NCBI RefSeq assembly: GCF_947632445.1
Contig: NZ_CANRPM010000005.1
Span: 1 to 64,000, forward strand
DNA: 64,000 nt
Origin: an uncultured Bacteroides sp.
GTDB lineage: Bacteria; Bacteroidota; Bacteroidia; Bacteroidales; Bacteroidaceae
Reading direction: 5' to 3'
The notes below the pieces were generated by a model. That model saw only the letters and a list, made by a program, of their open reading frames with translations. It ran no database searches and was not told where the DNA came from. Both the position numbers and the translations under genes were made by a program. Shown piece by piece: positions 16,587 through 25,618 of the stretch. How positions within the stretch are numbered: the stretch's first letter is position 1; every line of letters starts with the position of its first letter.

Positions 16587-16684
16587 AGTTGCGGTTGCAA
16601 AGGTAGGTGTTTTTCGTAAACCTGCAAACATTCCGGTTACTTTTTTGCCAAAGAATTTCAAACGGGTAAGCAGCCTTTTGATTA

Positions 16685-17842
16685 TCAGTCCATTCTGTCA
16701 CGATAATCTTCGTAAGAATATTGTTTAAATATCTTGGCCTCGCCCTTTTCAGTCCACATTCCGATGGCAGGATGCCGGATTCCGTTGAACATATTAGTCT
16801 TGACGGTAGTGTAATGAATCATGTCCTCGAATACAATCCGTTCGCCGACCTGCAATTCATGGTCGAAGCTCCAGTCGCCCATATAGTCGCCGCTCAAGCA
16901 GGAATTGCCGCCCAGCCGGTAGACATACGGCCCATCCTTCCCCATTCGTGCGCCGTGTACGGCAGGCTGGTAGGGCATCTCCAGACAGTCGGGCATGTGA
17001 CAGGTGAAGCTCACGTTCAGAATAGCGGTACGGATGCCTCGGTTCTCCACAATGTCCACCACCTCGGACGTCAGCACGCCTGTCTGCCACGTGAAGGCCG
17101 AACCGGGTTCAAGGATGATGCGCAGGTTGGGATAACGCTTTCTGAGACCCTTTAGCAAACCGATGAGATGCTCCACGTTGTAGTCCACGCGGGTCATCAG
17201 ATGGCCGCCACCCAAATTGAGCCACTTCAGTTGAGAAAACCAGCGGGCAAACTTCTCTTCCAGATGCACCAGCGTGTGCTCCAGCTCGTAGGACGACGAC
17301 TCGCAATGGCAGTGGCAATGGAAGCCTTCGATACCCTGCGGCAGGCAGTCGGGCAGCTGCTCGGCCATGACACCGAAGCGAGTACCGGGAGCGCAGGGAT
17401 TGTAGAGTTCAGTCTCCACCTCCGAATATTCTGGATTTACGCGGATGCCGCACGAAATGCCGCTTCCCTCAGCCTCCACCCTCGGATAGAAGCGGCGGAA
17501 CTGCGACAGGGAGTTGAACGTGATGTGGCTACTGCATCGCATGATTTCGGGGAAGTCGGCTTCGGTATAGGCCGGCGAATAGGTGTGCGCCTTGTTTCCG
17601 AACTCTTCGAGTGCCAGACGCGCCTCGTAGACGGAACTGGCCGTAGAATGGTCGATGTACTCGCGGAAGATGGGGAACGAGCGCCACATGGCAAACGACT
17701 TGAAGGCGAGGATGATTTCCACGCCGGCACGGTCGGCCACGCTTTTAATGAGTGTCAGGTTTCTGCGCAACAACTCTTCTTCCATGATGTAGCAGGGAGA
17801 AGGGAAAAGGGTAAAGTCTATCATGTATCTGTCTTTATTCAT
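16685..17842 (-). CDS. nspC: Carboxynorspermidine decarboxylase
   Basis: 385 residues, PLP enzyme of the alanine-racemase-like fold. It makes norspermidine or spermidine from the carboxylated precursor. Recognised from FPSPCYIMEEELLRRNL, the PLP Lys in LAFKSFAMW, GIRVNPEYSEV, GFHCHCHCESSSYELE, LNLGGGH and EPGSAF. The start at 17842 is the first ATG after a plausible ribosome site; 17824 is an alternative. It begins 43 bp after uvrD on the same strand. Confidence 0.93.
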   Translation of the reverse strand: MNKDRYMIDFTLFPSPCYIMEEELLRRNLTLIKSVADRAGVEIILAFKSFAMWRSFPIFREYIDHSTASSVYEARLALEEFGNKAHTYSPAYTEADFPEIMRCSSHITFNSLSQFRRFYPRVEAEGSGISCGIRVNPEYSEVETELYNPCAPGTRFGVMAEQLPDCLPQGIEGFHCHCHCESSSYELEHTLVHLEEKFARWFSQLKWLNLGGGHLMTRVDYNVEHLIGLLKGLRKRYPNLRIILEPGSAFTWQTGVLTSEVVDIVENRGIRTAILNVSFTCHMPDCLEMPYQPAVHGARMGKDGPYVYRLGGNSCLSGDYMGDWSFDHELQVGERIVFEDMIHYTTVKTNMFNGIRHPAIGMWTEKGEAKIFKQYSYEDYRDRMD

Positions 17843-17885
17843 ATTCTTGTAAAGCACTTATATTATTGAAATGCTTTTCCGAGGC

Positions 17886-20240
17886 TTATCCGATGACCTT
17901 GAAGCGGGCAAAGCGCAGAAGCAGCTGTTTCTCGCCCGCATGCTCGAAGCGGATGGTAGCCTTGGCATTGTCGTCTGCGCCTTCCACCCGCAACACTTCG
18001 CCGCGACCGAAACGCTCGTGCTCAATGATCTGTCCGACTTGCAGGCCTCCCCTGCCCGACGAAGCCGGAACGGAAGTCGTCGTGGTCTCCACCCGCTTCA
18101 GCTTACGAGGCGCAACAGGCGCAACGAGCGGTTCGCGCGAAAATTCCCGTCCGTCTGCGGGCGATGAAGCCGATGTGCCATACCGGGAACGTGAGGCGGG
18201 ACGGAACAGATCGTCCGATGAACGGCGGAAGCGTTCGGCCCCCTCGTCCACCCTGCGGCCCAGCAGAAAGTCCTGCGGCAGGCTCAGGTAGCGGGAATCT
18301 ATATCGTGCAGGAAGCGACTTGGACTGCCGAACTCCGTCTTTCCATAACGCATGCGTGTCTTGGCATACGACAGGAAACAGTGTTCTTCGGCACGGGTGA
18401 TGGCTACGTAGAACAGGCGGCGCTCCTCCTCAAGGGCACGGGGCGATTCACTTGCCATAGCGCTGGGAAAGAGGTTCTCTTCCATTCCCACCACGAAAAC
18501 GTTGCGGAACTCCAATCCCTTGGCCGAATGGACAGTCATCAGCGTAATCTTCTCGCTGTCGTCGTCCTTGTCCAAATCCTGATCTGTGAGCAGAGACACT
18601 TCGGAAAGGAAATCTCCCAGGGCGATATGTCCGTTCCCCTCCTCCAACCGCTCGGCACAGAAATCTTTCATTCCGTTCACCAGTTCCTCGATATTCTCCT
18701 TGCGGCTGAGGTTTTCGGGCGAGTTGTCCTGGCAGACGTCATTGATGATGCCCGCCTGCCGCACGATGTCGTCGCCCAGTTCGTAGGCATTCTTCCGCCC
18801 CAGATCTTCCATAAAAGAGGCTATCAGGTCGCGGAAACTTTGGAGCTTGCCTGCCGTGCCCTTGTTGAAGTTCAGGCTGTAGGCCGGCGGCTCGCAAAGG
18901 ACGGTCCACAGGCTGACGCCGTTCACCGCAGCCGCAGTCGCAATCTTGCTCACCGTCGTGTCGCCGATGCCGCGGGCCGGATAATTGATGATGCGCTTGA
19001 AAGCCTCTTCATCATGGGGGTTGGCCACGAGGCGGAAGTAGGCTATCACATCCTTGACTTCCTTGCGCTGATAGAAGGACAGGCCTCCGTAGATGCGGTA
19101 GGGCATGTTGCGCTTGCGCAGGGTTTCCTCGAAGATGCGGCTTTGGGCATTGGTGCGGTAGAGCACGGCAAAGTCGGCATATCCGCAGCCCGTCCGGCGG
19201 TGCAGGGCGGCTATCTTGTTCGCCACCATCTCGCCTTCCTCCACGTCACTGTAGGCCTGGAGGACACCGATAGGTTCGCCCCGGTCTTTTTCGGAGAAGA
19301 CGTCCTTGTGTATCTGCCGCAGGTTCTTGCTAATCAAACTGTTGGCGGCGGACACAATGGTCTGTGTGGAGCGGTAGTTCTGCTCCAGTTTGAAGACGCG
19401 CGTGCCCGGATAGGTCTTGGTAAAACCGAGGATGTTGTCGATGTCGGCCCCGCGAAAGGAGTAGATACTCTGTGCGTCGTCGCCCACCACGCAGACATGC
19501 CGGTGCTCCCCCGCCAGCTGGAGCACGATGCTATGTTGGGCCACGTTTGTGTCCTGATACTCGTCTACCAGGATGTAGCGGAACTGTTCCCGATAGCGGG
19601 CCAGCACATCTGGATGATCGCGGAAGAGCAGGAAGGTATAAAACAGCAGGTCGTCGAAGTCCATCGAGTCGGCCAGCCGGCAACGCTCCCAATAGCGGCG
19701 GTACACGTCGTGCAGGGCAGGTACCGACGACGCACAATCGTATTCATACGCTTCCTTGTTGCGGGCATAGTCGCCGGGCGACACGAGGTGGTTCTTCGCA
19801 TTGGAGATGCGCGACTGAATCAGTCCGGGCTTGTACACCTTCTCGTCGAGCTTCATCTCCTTGACGATGGAGCGTATCAGGCTCTTGCTGTCGGCCGTGT
19901 CGTAGACGGTAAATTGGGGCGTGAAGCCCAGCACATCGGCTTCGGCATGCAGGATGCGCAGGAAGAGGCTGTGGAAAGTTCCCATCCACAACCGGCGCGC
20001 CTGCTCGGAACCCACCTGACGGCCGATGCGCATCTTCATCTCGCGTGCCGCCTTGTTCGTGAAAGTAAGGGCCAGAATGTTCCACGGCCGGTAGCCGTTC
20101 TCCAGCAGCCAGGCTATCTTGCAGGTCAGCACACGGGTCTTCCCCGAACCCGCCCCCGCCACTACCAATGAGGGGCCGTCGTTGTAGAGCACGGCGGCAC
20201 GCTGGCTCTCGTTCAGTTGGTTGATATAGTCGGACATCAT
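17886..20240 (-). CDS. UvrD/PcrA-type ATP-dependent DNA helicase
   Basis: 784 residues, superfamily 1A 3'-5' helicase of nucleotide excision and mismatch repair or plasmid-type replication. Motifs in order: Q motif LNESQRAAV, Walker A AGAGSGKTRVL, Walker B VDEYQDTN, motif III GDDAQSIYSFRGAD, motif IV EQNYRSTQ, motif V TVHSAKGLEF and motif VI VAITRAEEH. A C-terminal region (GQIIEHERFGRGEVLRVEG) is the Tudor-like end found in PcrA/UvrD. Either name would be acceptable. The two Met codons at 20240 and 20237 are both possible starts. Confidence 0.95.
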   Translation of the reverse strand: MMSDYINQLNESQRAAVLYNDGPSLVVAGAGSGKTRVLTCKIAWLLENGYRPWNILALTFTNKAAREMKMRIGRQVGSEQARRLWMGTFHSLFLRILHAEADVLGFTPQFTVYDTADSKSLIRSIVKEMKLDEKVYKPGLIQSRISNAKNHLVSPGDYARNKEAYEYDCASSVPALHDVYRRYWERCRLADSMDFDDLLFYTFLLFRDHPDVLARYREQFRYILVDEYQDTNVAQHSIVLQLAGEHRHVCVVGDDAQSIYSFRGADIDNILGFTKTYPGTRVFKLEQNYRSTQTIVSAANSLISKNLRQIHKDVFSEKDRGEPIGVLQAYSDVEEGEMVANKIAALHRRTGCGYADFAVLYRTNAQSRIFEETLRKRNMPYRIYGGLSFYQRKEVKDVIAYFRLVANPHDEEAFKRIINYPARGIGDTTVSKIATAAAVNGVSLWTVLCEPPAYSLNFNKGTAGKLQSFRDLIASFMEDLGRKNAYELGDDIVRQAGIINDVCQDNSPENLSRKENIEELVNGMKDFCAERLEEGNGHIALGDFLSEVSLLTDQDLDKDDDSEKITLMTVHSAKGLEFRNVFVVGMEENLFPSAMASESPRALEEERRLFYVAITRAEEHCFLSYAKTRMRYGKTEFGSPSRFLHDIDSRYLSLPQDFLLGRRVDEGAERFRRSSDDLFRPASRSRYGTSASSPADGREFSREPLVAPVAPRKLKRVETTTTSVPASSGRGGLQVGQIIEHERFGRGEVLRVEGADDNAKATIRFEHAGEKQLLLRFARFKVIG

Positions 20241-20426
20241 CAGTCTGTTTTCTCTTATTATATAATGTGATGCAAAGATAATGCAAAGATACGGAAAAGC
20301 CGCAAACATTTCCCTTGCCGAAGTGTTGTTATTACAAAGCGTTCTTCGTACCTTTGTCCGTCAGGAAAACAAAACTGACCATTTAAAACACTAAGTATAA
20401 CACTTTTTACATTCATCAAAACGCTT

Positions 20427-21014
20427 ATGACGATGTTCAACATGCCTACACTTCCGTATGCACACAACGCATTGGAACCTGTAATCAGTCAGGCTACCAT
20501 CGACTTCCACTACGGGAAGCATCTGCAAACCTACGTCAACAACCTGAACGGCCTCGTGCCGGGCACCCCGTTCGAAGGCAAGACGCTCGAAGAAATCGCG
20601 GCTGCCGCCCCCGACGGCCCGCTGTCCAACAATGCCGGACAAGTGCTGAACCACACGTACTACTTCCTTCAGTTCTCCCCCGCTCCTGCCCGCCACGAAC
20701 CCGAAGGCCCCTTGGCCGACGCCATCCGACGCGATTTCGGCAGTTTCGACAACTTCAGGAAAGAGTTTACAGCCGCCGCCACCGGCCTCTTCGGGTCGGG
20801 TTGGGCCTGGCTGTCGGCCGGCAAGGACGGCAAACTGCATATCACGAAGGAAGCCAACGGAAGCAGTCCGCTCCGTGCGGGACTTACGCCCCTGCTCACC
20901 TTCGACGTGTGGGAACACGCCTACTATCTGGACTACCAGAACCGGCGGGCCGACCATCTGCAAGCACTGTGGAACGTCATCGACTGGCCCACTGTAGAGG
21001 GACGGTTTAAATAA
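20427..21014 (+). CDS. sodB: Fe/Mn superoxide dismutase
   Basis: 195 residues; turns superoxide into oxygen and hydrogen peroxide in the cytoplasm. Metal ligands: His in DFHYGKH, His in LNHTYYF, Asp and His in FDVWEHAYY. Gly and Ala positions around GSGWAWL match the Fe or cambialistic group common in Bacteroides. Starts at 20427 and 20433 are both possible. A strong terminator follows at 21056. Confidence 0.95.
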   Translation: MTMFNMPTLPYAHNALEPVISQATIDFHYGKHLQTYVNNLNGLVPGTPFEGKTLEEIAAAAPDGPLSNNAGQVLNHTYYFLQFSPAPARHEPEGPLADAIRRDFGSFDNFRKEFTAAATGLFGSGWAWLSAGKDGKLHITKEANGSSPLRAGLTPLLTFDVWEHAYYLDYQNRRADHLQALWNVIDWPTVEGRFK

Positions 21015-21055
21015 TCAAGTCCGTCTGTCAGCCGAAAGCTGCCGACCCGACAAAT

Positions 21056-21102
21056 ACATTGGCTGCCTCAATCCGTTTCGAGACAGCCAATGTTGTTTTT
21101 TA
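21056..21102 (+). terminator. Terminator of the superoxide dismutase gene
   Basis: CATTGGCTG and CTC pair with GAG and CAGCCAATG, followed by TTGTTTTTT. Confidence 0.85.
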
Positions 21103-21189
21103 AGGCTCCCCGTCCGTACAGACGGGCCCCGCTTATGAAAAAACGGGTTCCTGCCGGCTATATGCTTACAGCCTGGCATCTGTATATTT

Positions 21190-21526
21190 ACAGATACGCA
21201 TCTATAGGGAGTACAGATACGTATCTATGGGGAGTACAGATACGCATCTGTCAGGGTCATAGATACGCATCTGTCAGGGTCATAGATACGCATCTGTCAG
21301 GGTCATAGATACGCATCTGTCAGGGTCATAGATACGCATCTGTCAATTCATAGATACGCATCTGTCAATTCGTAGATACGCATCTGTCAATTCGTAGATA
21401 CGCATCTGTCAATTTGTAGATACGCATCTGTAAGTTTGCAGATACGCATCTGTAGGGTATGCAGATACGTATTTGTAGGGTATGCAGATACGCATCTGTA
21501 GGGCATGCAGATACGCATCTGTAGAC
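21190..21526. repeat. 15-unit array of near-palindromic 22-23-bp repeats
   Basis: Fifteen copies of CAGATACGCATCTG-type cores separated by 8-9-bp linkers that change along the array in blocks (TCAGGGTC, then TCAATTC, then TAGGGTAT). A few cores are altered (ACGTATCT, GTATTTG). Units abut head to tail without unique spacers, so this is not a CRISPR. It occupies the gap between the convergent superoxide dismutase and MATE genes; nothing else is seen to 21603. Confidence 0.95.
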
Positions 21527-21602
21527 AGACAGCGGCCGCCTGCCAAGCCGGCAGAGCGCAGAAGGGCACGGAAAGAAGAGGATGAAAGGGAGTTCCGTCC
21601 GC

Positions 21603-22976
21603 TCAGCTTTTCAATCCGCCTTCCTGTCGCTTCATCTCCAGCAATACGCCGAACGTCAGCGGAAGAGCCAACAGAAAAGTGCAAATATCGGAAACGGCCT
21701 GACACATCTCCACACCCTGCAGCCCGAAGATACGGGGGAGAATGAAGATGAACGGCACGAAGAACAGGCCCTGTCGGGCGGATGAAAGGAGGGTGGCACG
21801 CACGGACTTGCGGATAGTCTGCAACATCATGTTGCTGATGATGACAAACGTGCCCAGCGGATAGGTGACAAGCTGCCAGCGCAAAGCCGAAGCGCCCGTC
21901 GCCACCACGGCAGGGTCGCCCTTGCGGAACAGCTCCACCACCTCCTCGGCAAAGCCGAAACCGAGGACGGCACAGCACGTAAGGAAGACAAAACCGATAC
22001 GGACGCAGAACCAGAAACCCCGGCGCACACGGCCATATAACCCCGCTCCGTAGCAGAAACCGCAGAGAGGCTGGAAGCCCTGACCGAATCCTATCAGGAA
22101 AGAGTTGATGAACATGCCGATGCGCGACACGATGGACATGCCTGCAATGGCAGCATCTCCGTATGCCCCCGCCGCCAGATTGAGCAGAATGGTAGACAGA
22201 CTGGCCAGTCCCTGACGGGCAAGCGAGGGCGTACCTCCGCCGATAATCTCCCTGATGAAAGCGCGCGACGGCGTGAAATTGCGGTAACGGATGGGGATGT
22301 TGCTCCCTTTCGCCGCCATGCAGAGCAGCAGCGTGAAACTGCATATCTGGCTGACGACCGTTGCCAGCGCGGCACCCGCCACGCCCATATCGCAGACGAA
22401 GATGAACAGCGGATCGAGTGCCACGTTCAGGATTGCACCGCTCACGATGCCCACCATCCCGTAGGCTGCGTTTCCCTGGAAGCGTATCTGATTGTTCAGC
22501 ACCAGCGACGAGGCCATGAAAGGCATACCCGTCAGGATGATGCCCAAATAGCGTTCCGTGTAAGGCCGGATAGTGGGCGTGGAACCCAGCATCAGCGAAA
22601 GCGGCGTCAGGAACACCAGCCCCAGCACCGCCAGCACACAGCCCGTGAAGAAGGCCATAAAGAAACCTGTGGCCGCCATCTTCTCCGCATTGGCCACGTC
22701 GCGTGCGCCCAGACGGCGCGAGATGTAGTTGCCCGACCCGTGACCGAAGAAGAAGCCCACCGCCTGAATGACGGACATCAGCGAGAACACAATGCCAACC
22801 GCCGCCGTCGACTGCGTATTGATTTTGCCGACAAAATACGTATCGGCCATGTTGTAGAAAGCCGTCACCAGCATACTGATGATGGTGGGAACGGCCAGAC
22901 GGGTAATGACTCCCGCAATGGGAGCCGTCGTCAGCTGTTCGTAGTTTTCTTTGGCTGTGTGGGGATGTATCAGCAT
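21603..22976 (-). CDS. MATE family efflux transporter
   Basis: 457 residues with about 12 membrane segments. PTIISMLVTAFYNMADTYFV and GFGQGFQPLCGFCYGA match the paired MATE repeats at the starts of the two halves. Such pumps export cationic drugs or metabolites in exchange for sodium or protons. Its start overlaps the stop of the ABC ATPase by 7 bp, so the two genes are translated from one message, although no functional link is obvious. Confidence 0.9.
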   Translation of the reverse strand: MLIHPHTAKENYEQLTTAPIAGVITRLAVPTIISMLVTAFYNMADTYFVGKINTQSTAAVGIVFSLMSVIQAVGFFFGHGSGNYISRRLGARDVANAEKMAATGFFMAFFTGCVLAVLGLVFLTPLSLMLGSTPTIRPYTERYLGIILTGMPFMASSLVLNNQIRFQGNAAYGMVGIVSGAILNVALDPLFIFVCDMGVAGAALATVVSQICSFTLLLCMAAKGSNIPIRYRNFTPSRAFIREIIGGGTPSLARQGLASLSTILLNLAAGAYGDAAIAGMSIVSRIGMFINSFLIGFGQGFQPLCGFCYGAGLYGRVRRGFWFCVRIGFVFLTCCAVLGFGFAEEVVELFRKGDPAVVATGASALRWQLVTYPLGTFVIISNMMLQTIRKSVRATLLSSARQGLFFVPFIFILPRIFGLQGVEMCQAVSDICTFLLALPLTFGVLLEMKRQEGGLKS

Positions 22977-24019
22977 CGCGTCATCATGGTTTTATCCGTT
23001 GGCGGCAAGTCAGTTTCCCGGACGACGCCCAGCAGCTCGCCGATGCTGCGGACAGTGGCCGTTGTGCCGTCCGCCCGGCGGAGCACGAACATGCCGTCAC
23101 CCCGCAGGCTGTCCGTCTCGATGCAGACATCGGATTCGATGTTCCGCCCGGCCAGGATGCCGTTTCGCTGCAAGGCCTTGCGCACCATCGTGTAGCGCTG
23201 TCCGTGTCCGGCAAGGCGGATTTGCGAAGTGTATTCGTTGTCTACGCGGAAGAGGCCCGTTTTCAGGTCGAACACGATGCCTTTGCGGGCGAAGAAGCGA
23301 CTCAGGCTGCCGTCCAGCGACAAGTCTTCGGGCGTTCCGACGGTTACCCCGCCCGCCTTGTCCATCAGCCAGATTTTGTCGGCTGTCTGAAGGGCCAGTT
23401 CCAGGTCGTGGATAGAGAGGAAGATGGTCTTGCCCGTACATCGGCTCAAGCGGTGGAGCAGCTGCATCATCTCCACCTTGCTGGGAAAGTCGAGGAAAGC
23501 TGTCGGCTCGTCCAGACAGATGACGGGCGTCTCCTGTGCCAGCGCCTTGGCTATCATCACCTTCTGACGTTCTCCGTCGCTCAGGGTATCTATCATACGG
23601 CCGGCCAGATGCGCGATGCCCACCATAGCAATGGAGCGCGCCACCACTTCCTTGTCCGCCTTCGACAGGGTTCCCCAGAAGCCGGTATAGGGACTTCGGC
23701 CTAAGCCTACCAGCTCCGTGACGGTCATGTTGCGGATGTCACACTTCTCCGTCAGCACCACGCTCAGCACGTGCGACAGCTGCTTGTCCGTATAGGTGTC
23801 TATCTCCTTGCCCTGTATGTAGATGTTTCCGCCCAGTTTGGGCTGGAAGGCCGAGAGCGTGCGCAGCAGGGTGGACTTCCCCACTCCGTTGGCTCCCAGC
23901 AGACAAGTCAGCTCACCGCCGCAGATGTCGGCCGAGATGCCTGCCGCCACCGTCTTCACGCCATGCTTCGAAGCATAGCCGATGGAAAGGTTTTCGATAT
24001 GGATGGTCGGTTGGTTCAA
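22970..24019 (-). CDS. ABC transporter ATPase, iron-siderophore/B12 type
   Basis: 349 residues. Walker A LLGANGVGKST, signature LSDGERQ, Walker B VICLDEPTAFLD and switch His in SIHDLE. The sequence groups with FecE/BtuD-like ATPases. About 90 extra residues follow the usual end, including DGMFVLRRADGTTATV, of unknown role. The first codon is TTG; an in-frame stop lies three codons further up and no ATG occurs before Walker A. No permease gene precedes it: an IS982-type end begins about 30 bp upstream at 24050. It may therefore have lost its partner genes and original start. Confidence 0.82.
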   Translation of the reverse strand: MNQPTIHIENLSIGYASKHGVKTVAAGISADICGGELTCLLGANGVGKSTLLRTLSAFQPKLGGNIYIQGKEIDTYTDKQLSHVLSVVLTEKCDIRNMTVTELVGLGRSPYTGFWGTLSKADKEVVARSIAMVGIAHLAGRMIDTLSDGERQKVMIAKALAQETPVICLDEPTAFLDFPSKVEMMQLLHRLSRCTGKTIFLSIHDLELALQTADKIWLMDKAGGVTVGTPEDLSLDGSLSRFFARKGIVFDLKTGLFRVDNEYTSQIRLAGHGQRYTMVRKALQRNGILAGRNIESDVCIETDSLRGDGMFVLRRADGTTATVRSIGELLGVVRETDLPPTDKTMMTRC

Positions 24020-24049
24020 ACGGTCTTCCTACTTTAACAGGTTCATACT

Positions 24050-24210
24050 TAACGTGTGAGTTCAACGAATTTTAATATCGTGCTCCATTACAGAGAATTA
24101 CCGACAATCATCGCGATGCTCACCGAGGACAAAGTTACGGAATTATTCTGTACGATGGAAAAATACACGTTGAAATCCGACAAGAAACGTCATTATCACC
24201 GCGATTGGTT
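24050..24210 (+). pseudogene. IS982-family left end and transposase fragment
   Basis: TAACGTGTGAGTTC at 24050-24063 resembles the AACGTGAGTTC ends at 4484 and 62261. An ATG at 24116 opens MLTEDKVTELFC followed directly by TMEKYTLKSDKKRHYHRD, which looks like an IS982-type N-terminus with a short internal deletion. The resemblance ends near 24208; the frame then continues to a stop at 24301. This is the content of the gap before 24298. Confidence 0.5.
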
Positions 24211-24297
24211 ATTTTCCTCGAAATTTTTTCCTGCAATGCCACATTTTGGCACTTTCTTCTATCATCTTTGCAGCGTGATAAAAAAGACATTACGACT

Positions 24298-25188
24298 ATG
24301 AACGAACAGGAAAAAGCACGGCTGGAGGAGCTGGAAAGCAAGGATGCCGCATGGCGCGAAAAAAGGAGTGCGTACTATGGGGCGCTCATCGATGACACGA
24401 ATTCGTCGGGCTCAAAGAAGAGGAGGCGGCTTGTCTACGAAGGCCTGACTCCTGAGGAGATGGACGAATACCATCGGTTGAGCCTCAAACGCTACTGGGA
24501 ATGGGTGCTGACGGACAGCGCCGAGGAGGATGCGCGTCTTGCCGCATTTCAAAAGGCCGACGAAGCGTGGAAGCGGGAGCAGGAAGAGAAGTGGGCGGCG
24601 CAGACGGCGGCGGAGATGTCGGACGGGTATCGGGACGACCTCCCTGGTAAGCGTTTGAAAGTGGTGTGCAGCCAGCCGGAAGAAACTCCGCCGGAGGAGG
24701 TGGACTGGGATGCGGAGGTAGAAAAGGATATGGAGGAATACGATGAGCTATGCTGCCATGGAATGTCGCTGGAGGATTGGCACGAATACCAAAAACTGGT
24801 GGATAAACGCCAGGCACGGTTATGGCTCGAATTTTTGCCCGGAAATGAGGATTACGACTTTGATTACCTGCTGGATTTGCTGCAATTCAAGATCAACCGC
24901 ATGATTGATTATTGGCAATGGGACAGCCATAGCGGCGACGGCGATTATTATCGCAAACAAATGGAATTGGCCGTGCATCTGATCGGTATCATTCGAAATC
25001 ATGGGTGCGATCCAGACGAAAGTTGTACGCGGCGGCTTCGCCACCGGGTGAACCTGCGCAACCAGGCGCGTTTCACGGCCCAGCCTACCGTGTGGTGTCC
25101 CAGCAAGCGGCATGAAGTGCGTTGGAAGAAGGCGTGGCATCTGATCTTCAAGCTCCTGGAGGAGAAATTGCAGGAGTGGTGGGATTAA
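24298..25188 (+). CDS. Hypothetical charged protein of the mosaic island
   Basis: 296 residues, rich in Glu, Trp, Arg and Lys, no signal or membrane segment. Two short related motifs occur: GLTPEEMDEYHRLSLKRYWEW near residue 45 and GMSLEDWHEYQKLVDKRQARLW near residue 160, so the protein may contain a duplicated helical unit. No family recognised. The stop is followed 10 bp later by the original start of the gene now at 25594, so both were once adjacent in one operon. Its first codons are copied in the small chimeric gene at 28833. Confidence 0.65.
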   Translation: MNEQEKARLEELESKDAAWREKRSAYYGALIDDTNSSGSKKRRRLVYEGLTPEEMDEYHRLSLKRYWEWVLTDSAEEDARLAAFQKADEAWKREQEEKWAAQTAAEMSDGYRDDLPGKRLKVVCSQPEETPPEEVDWDAEVEKDMEEYDELCCHGMSLEDWHEYQKLVDKRQARLWLEFLPGNEDYDFDYLLDLLQFKINRMIDYWQWDSHSGDGDYYRKQMELAVHLIGIIRNHGCDPDESCTRRLRHRVNLRNQARFTAQPTVWCPSKRHEVRWKKAWHLIFKLLEEKLQEWWD

Positions 25189-25224
25189 GGAACAGAGACA
25201 TGTTACTAGGAGATTTGATTCAAA
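25183..25224 (+). repeat. 42-bp direct repeat, left copy
   Basis: GATTAAGGAACAGAGACATG and the next 22 bases are repeated exactly at 25577-25618. This copy contains the stop of the previous gene and the first codons (MLLGDLIQ) of the downstream gene, which ends here as a 14-codon stub. Confidence 0.95.
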
Positions 25225-25245
25225 AACTAAATAAAACATACGGAC

Positions 25246-25545
25246 ATGGCAAATAAGAAAACTTTTTCATACAAAGATCAGTCAGTAGAGCATCTGATAG
25301 AGGTTCTCGATGAAGAGGAACGAGAGAGAAAAAAATTAGGCACTCAAAACTCTGTTGCTGCAAACCCTGTTAAGAAAATTTCTAAGGAGGAATTTTATGC
25401 ACCTCCTAGTAAGAAGTTATTAGCTAACTTAAAAAGATGTGCTAAGGAAGTTAATAAAATATCAGATGAAGAAGCAAGATTAATGGCTGATGAGATATAT
25501 AAGAAATATGGAGAAATAAAGAGGAGAAACGGATATAAAATATGA
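25246..25545 (+). CDS. Hypothetical 99-residue protein in an inserted cassette
   Basis: AT-rich, unlike the GC-rich genes on both sides, and lying inside the segment bounded by the 42-bp repeats. Highly charged, with C-terminal helix-forming stretch KISDEEARLMADEIYKKYGE. The stop overlaps the start of a second frame (ATGA), as in many toxin-antitoxin pairs, and that second frame is cut short. An antitoxin or other first gene of a two-gene cassette is possible but unproven; no family is recognised. Confidence 0.6.
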   Translation: MANKKTFSYKDQSVEHLIEVLDEEERERKKLGTQNSVAANPVKKISKEEFYAPPSKKLLANLKRCAKEVNKISDEEARLMADEIYKKYGEIKRRNGYKI

Positions 25546-25576
25546 GTCTAACTTACAGTTGCTTTTACAATGGTAA
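25542..25576 (+). pseudogene. Truncated second gene of the inserted cassette
   Basis: Starts MSLTYSCFYNG at an ATGA overlap with the previous gene, then runs into the right 42-bp repeat at 25577 and out of frame with the gene there. Only about 12 codons of the original gene seem to remain. Confidence 0.45.
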
Positions 25577-25618
25577 GATTAAGGAACAGAGACATGTTAC
25601 TAGGAGATTTGATTCAAA
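25577..25618 (+). repeat. 42-bp direct repeat, right copy
   Basis: Identical to 25183-25224. This copy carries the start region of the intact gene at 25594. Confidence 0.95.

Larger units (their letters stand above)
16082..16590. repeat. 188-bp duplication of a tRNA-Leu/tRNA-Gly unit
   Basis: 16082-16269 and 16403-16590 are identical as far as I can read, including the 27-bp spacer (CATTTCAATGG region). The tRNA-Leu (GAG) gene lies between the two units. Confidence 0.9.

Noticed and set aside
18306..20171. 621-codon open frame on the plus strand
   Set aside because: Antisense shadow of the UvrD/PcrA helicase, with no recognisable domain.
21190..21526. CRISPR array
   Set aside because: The units abut without unique spacers of 30 or more bases, and no cas gene is nearby.
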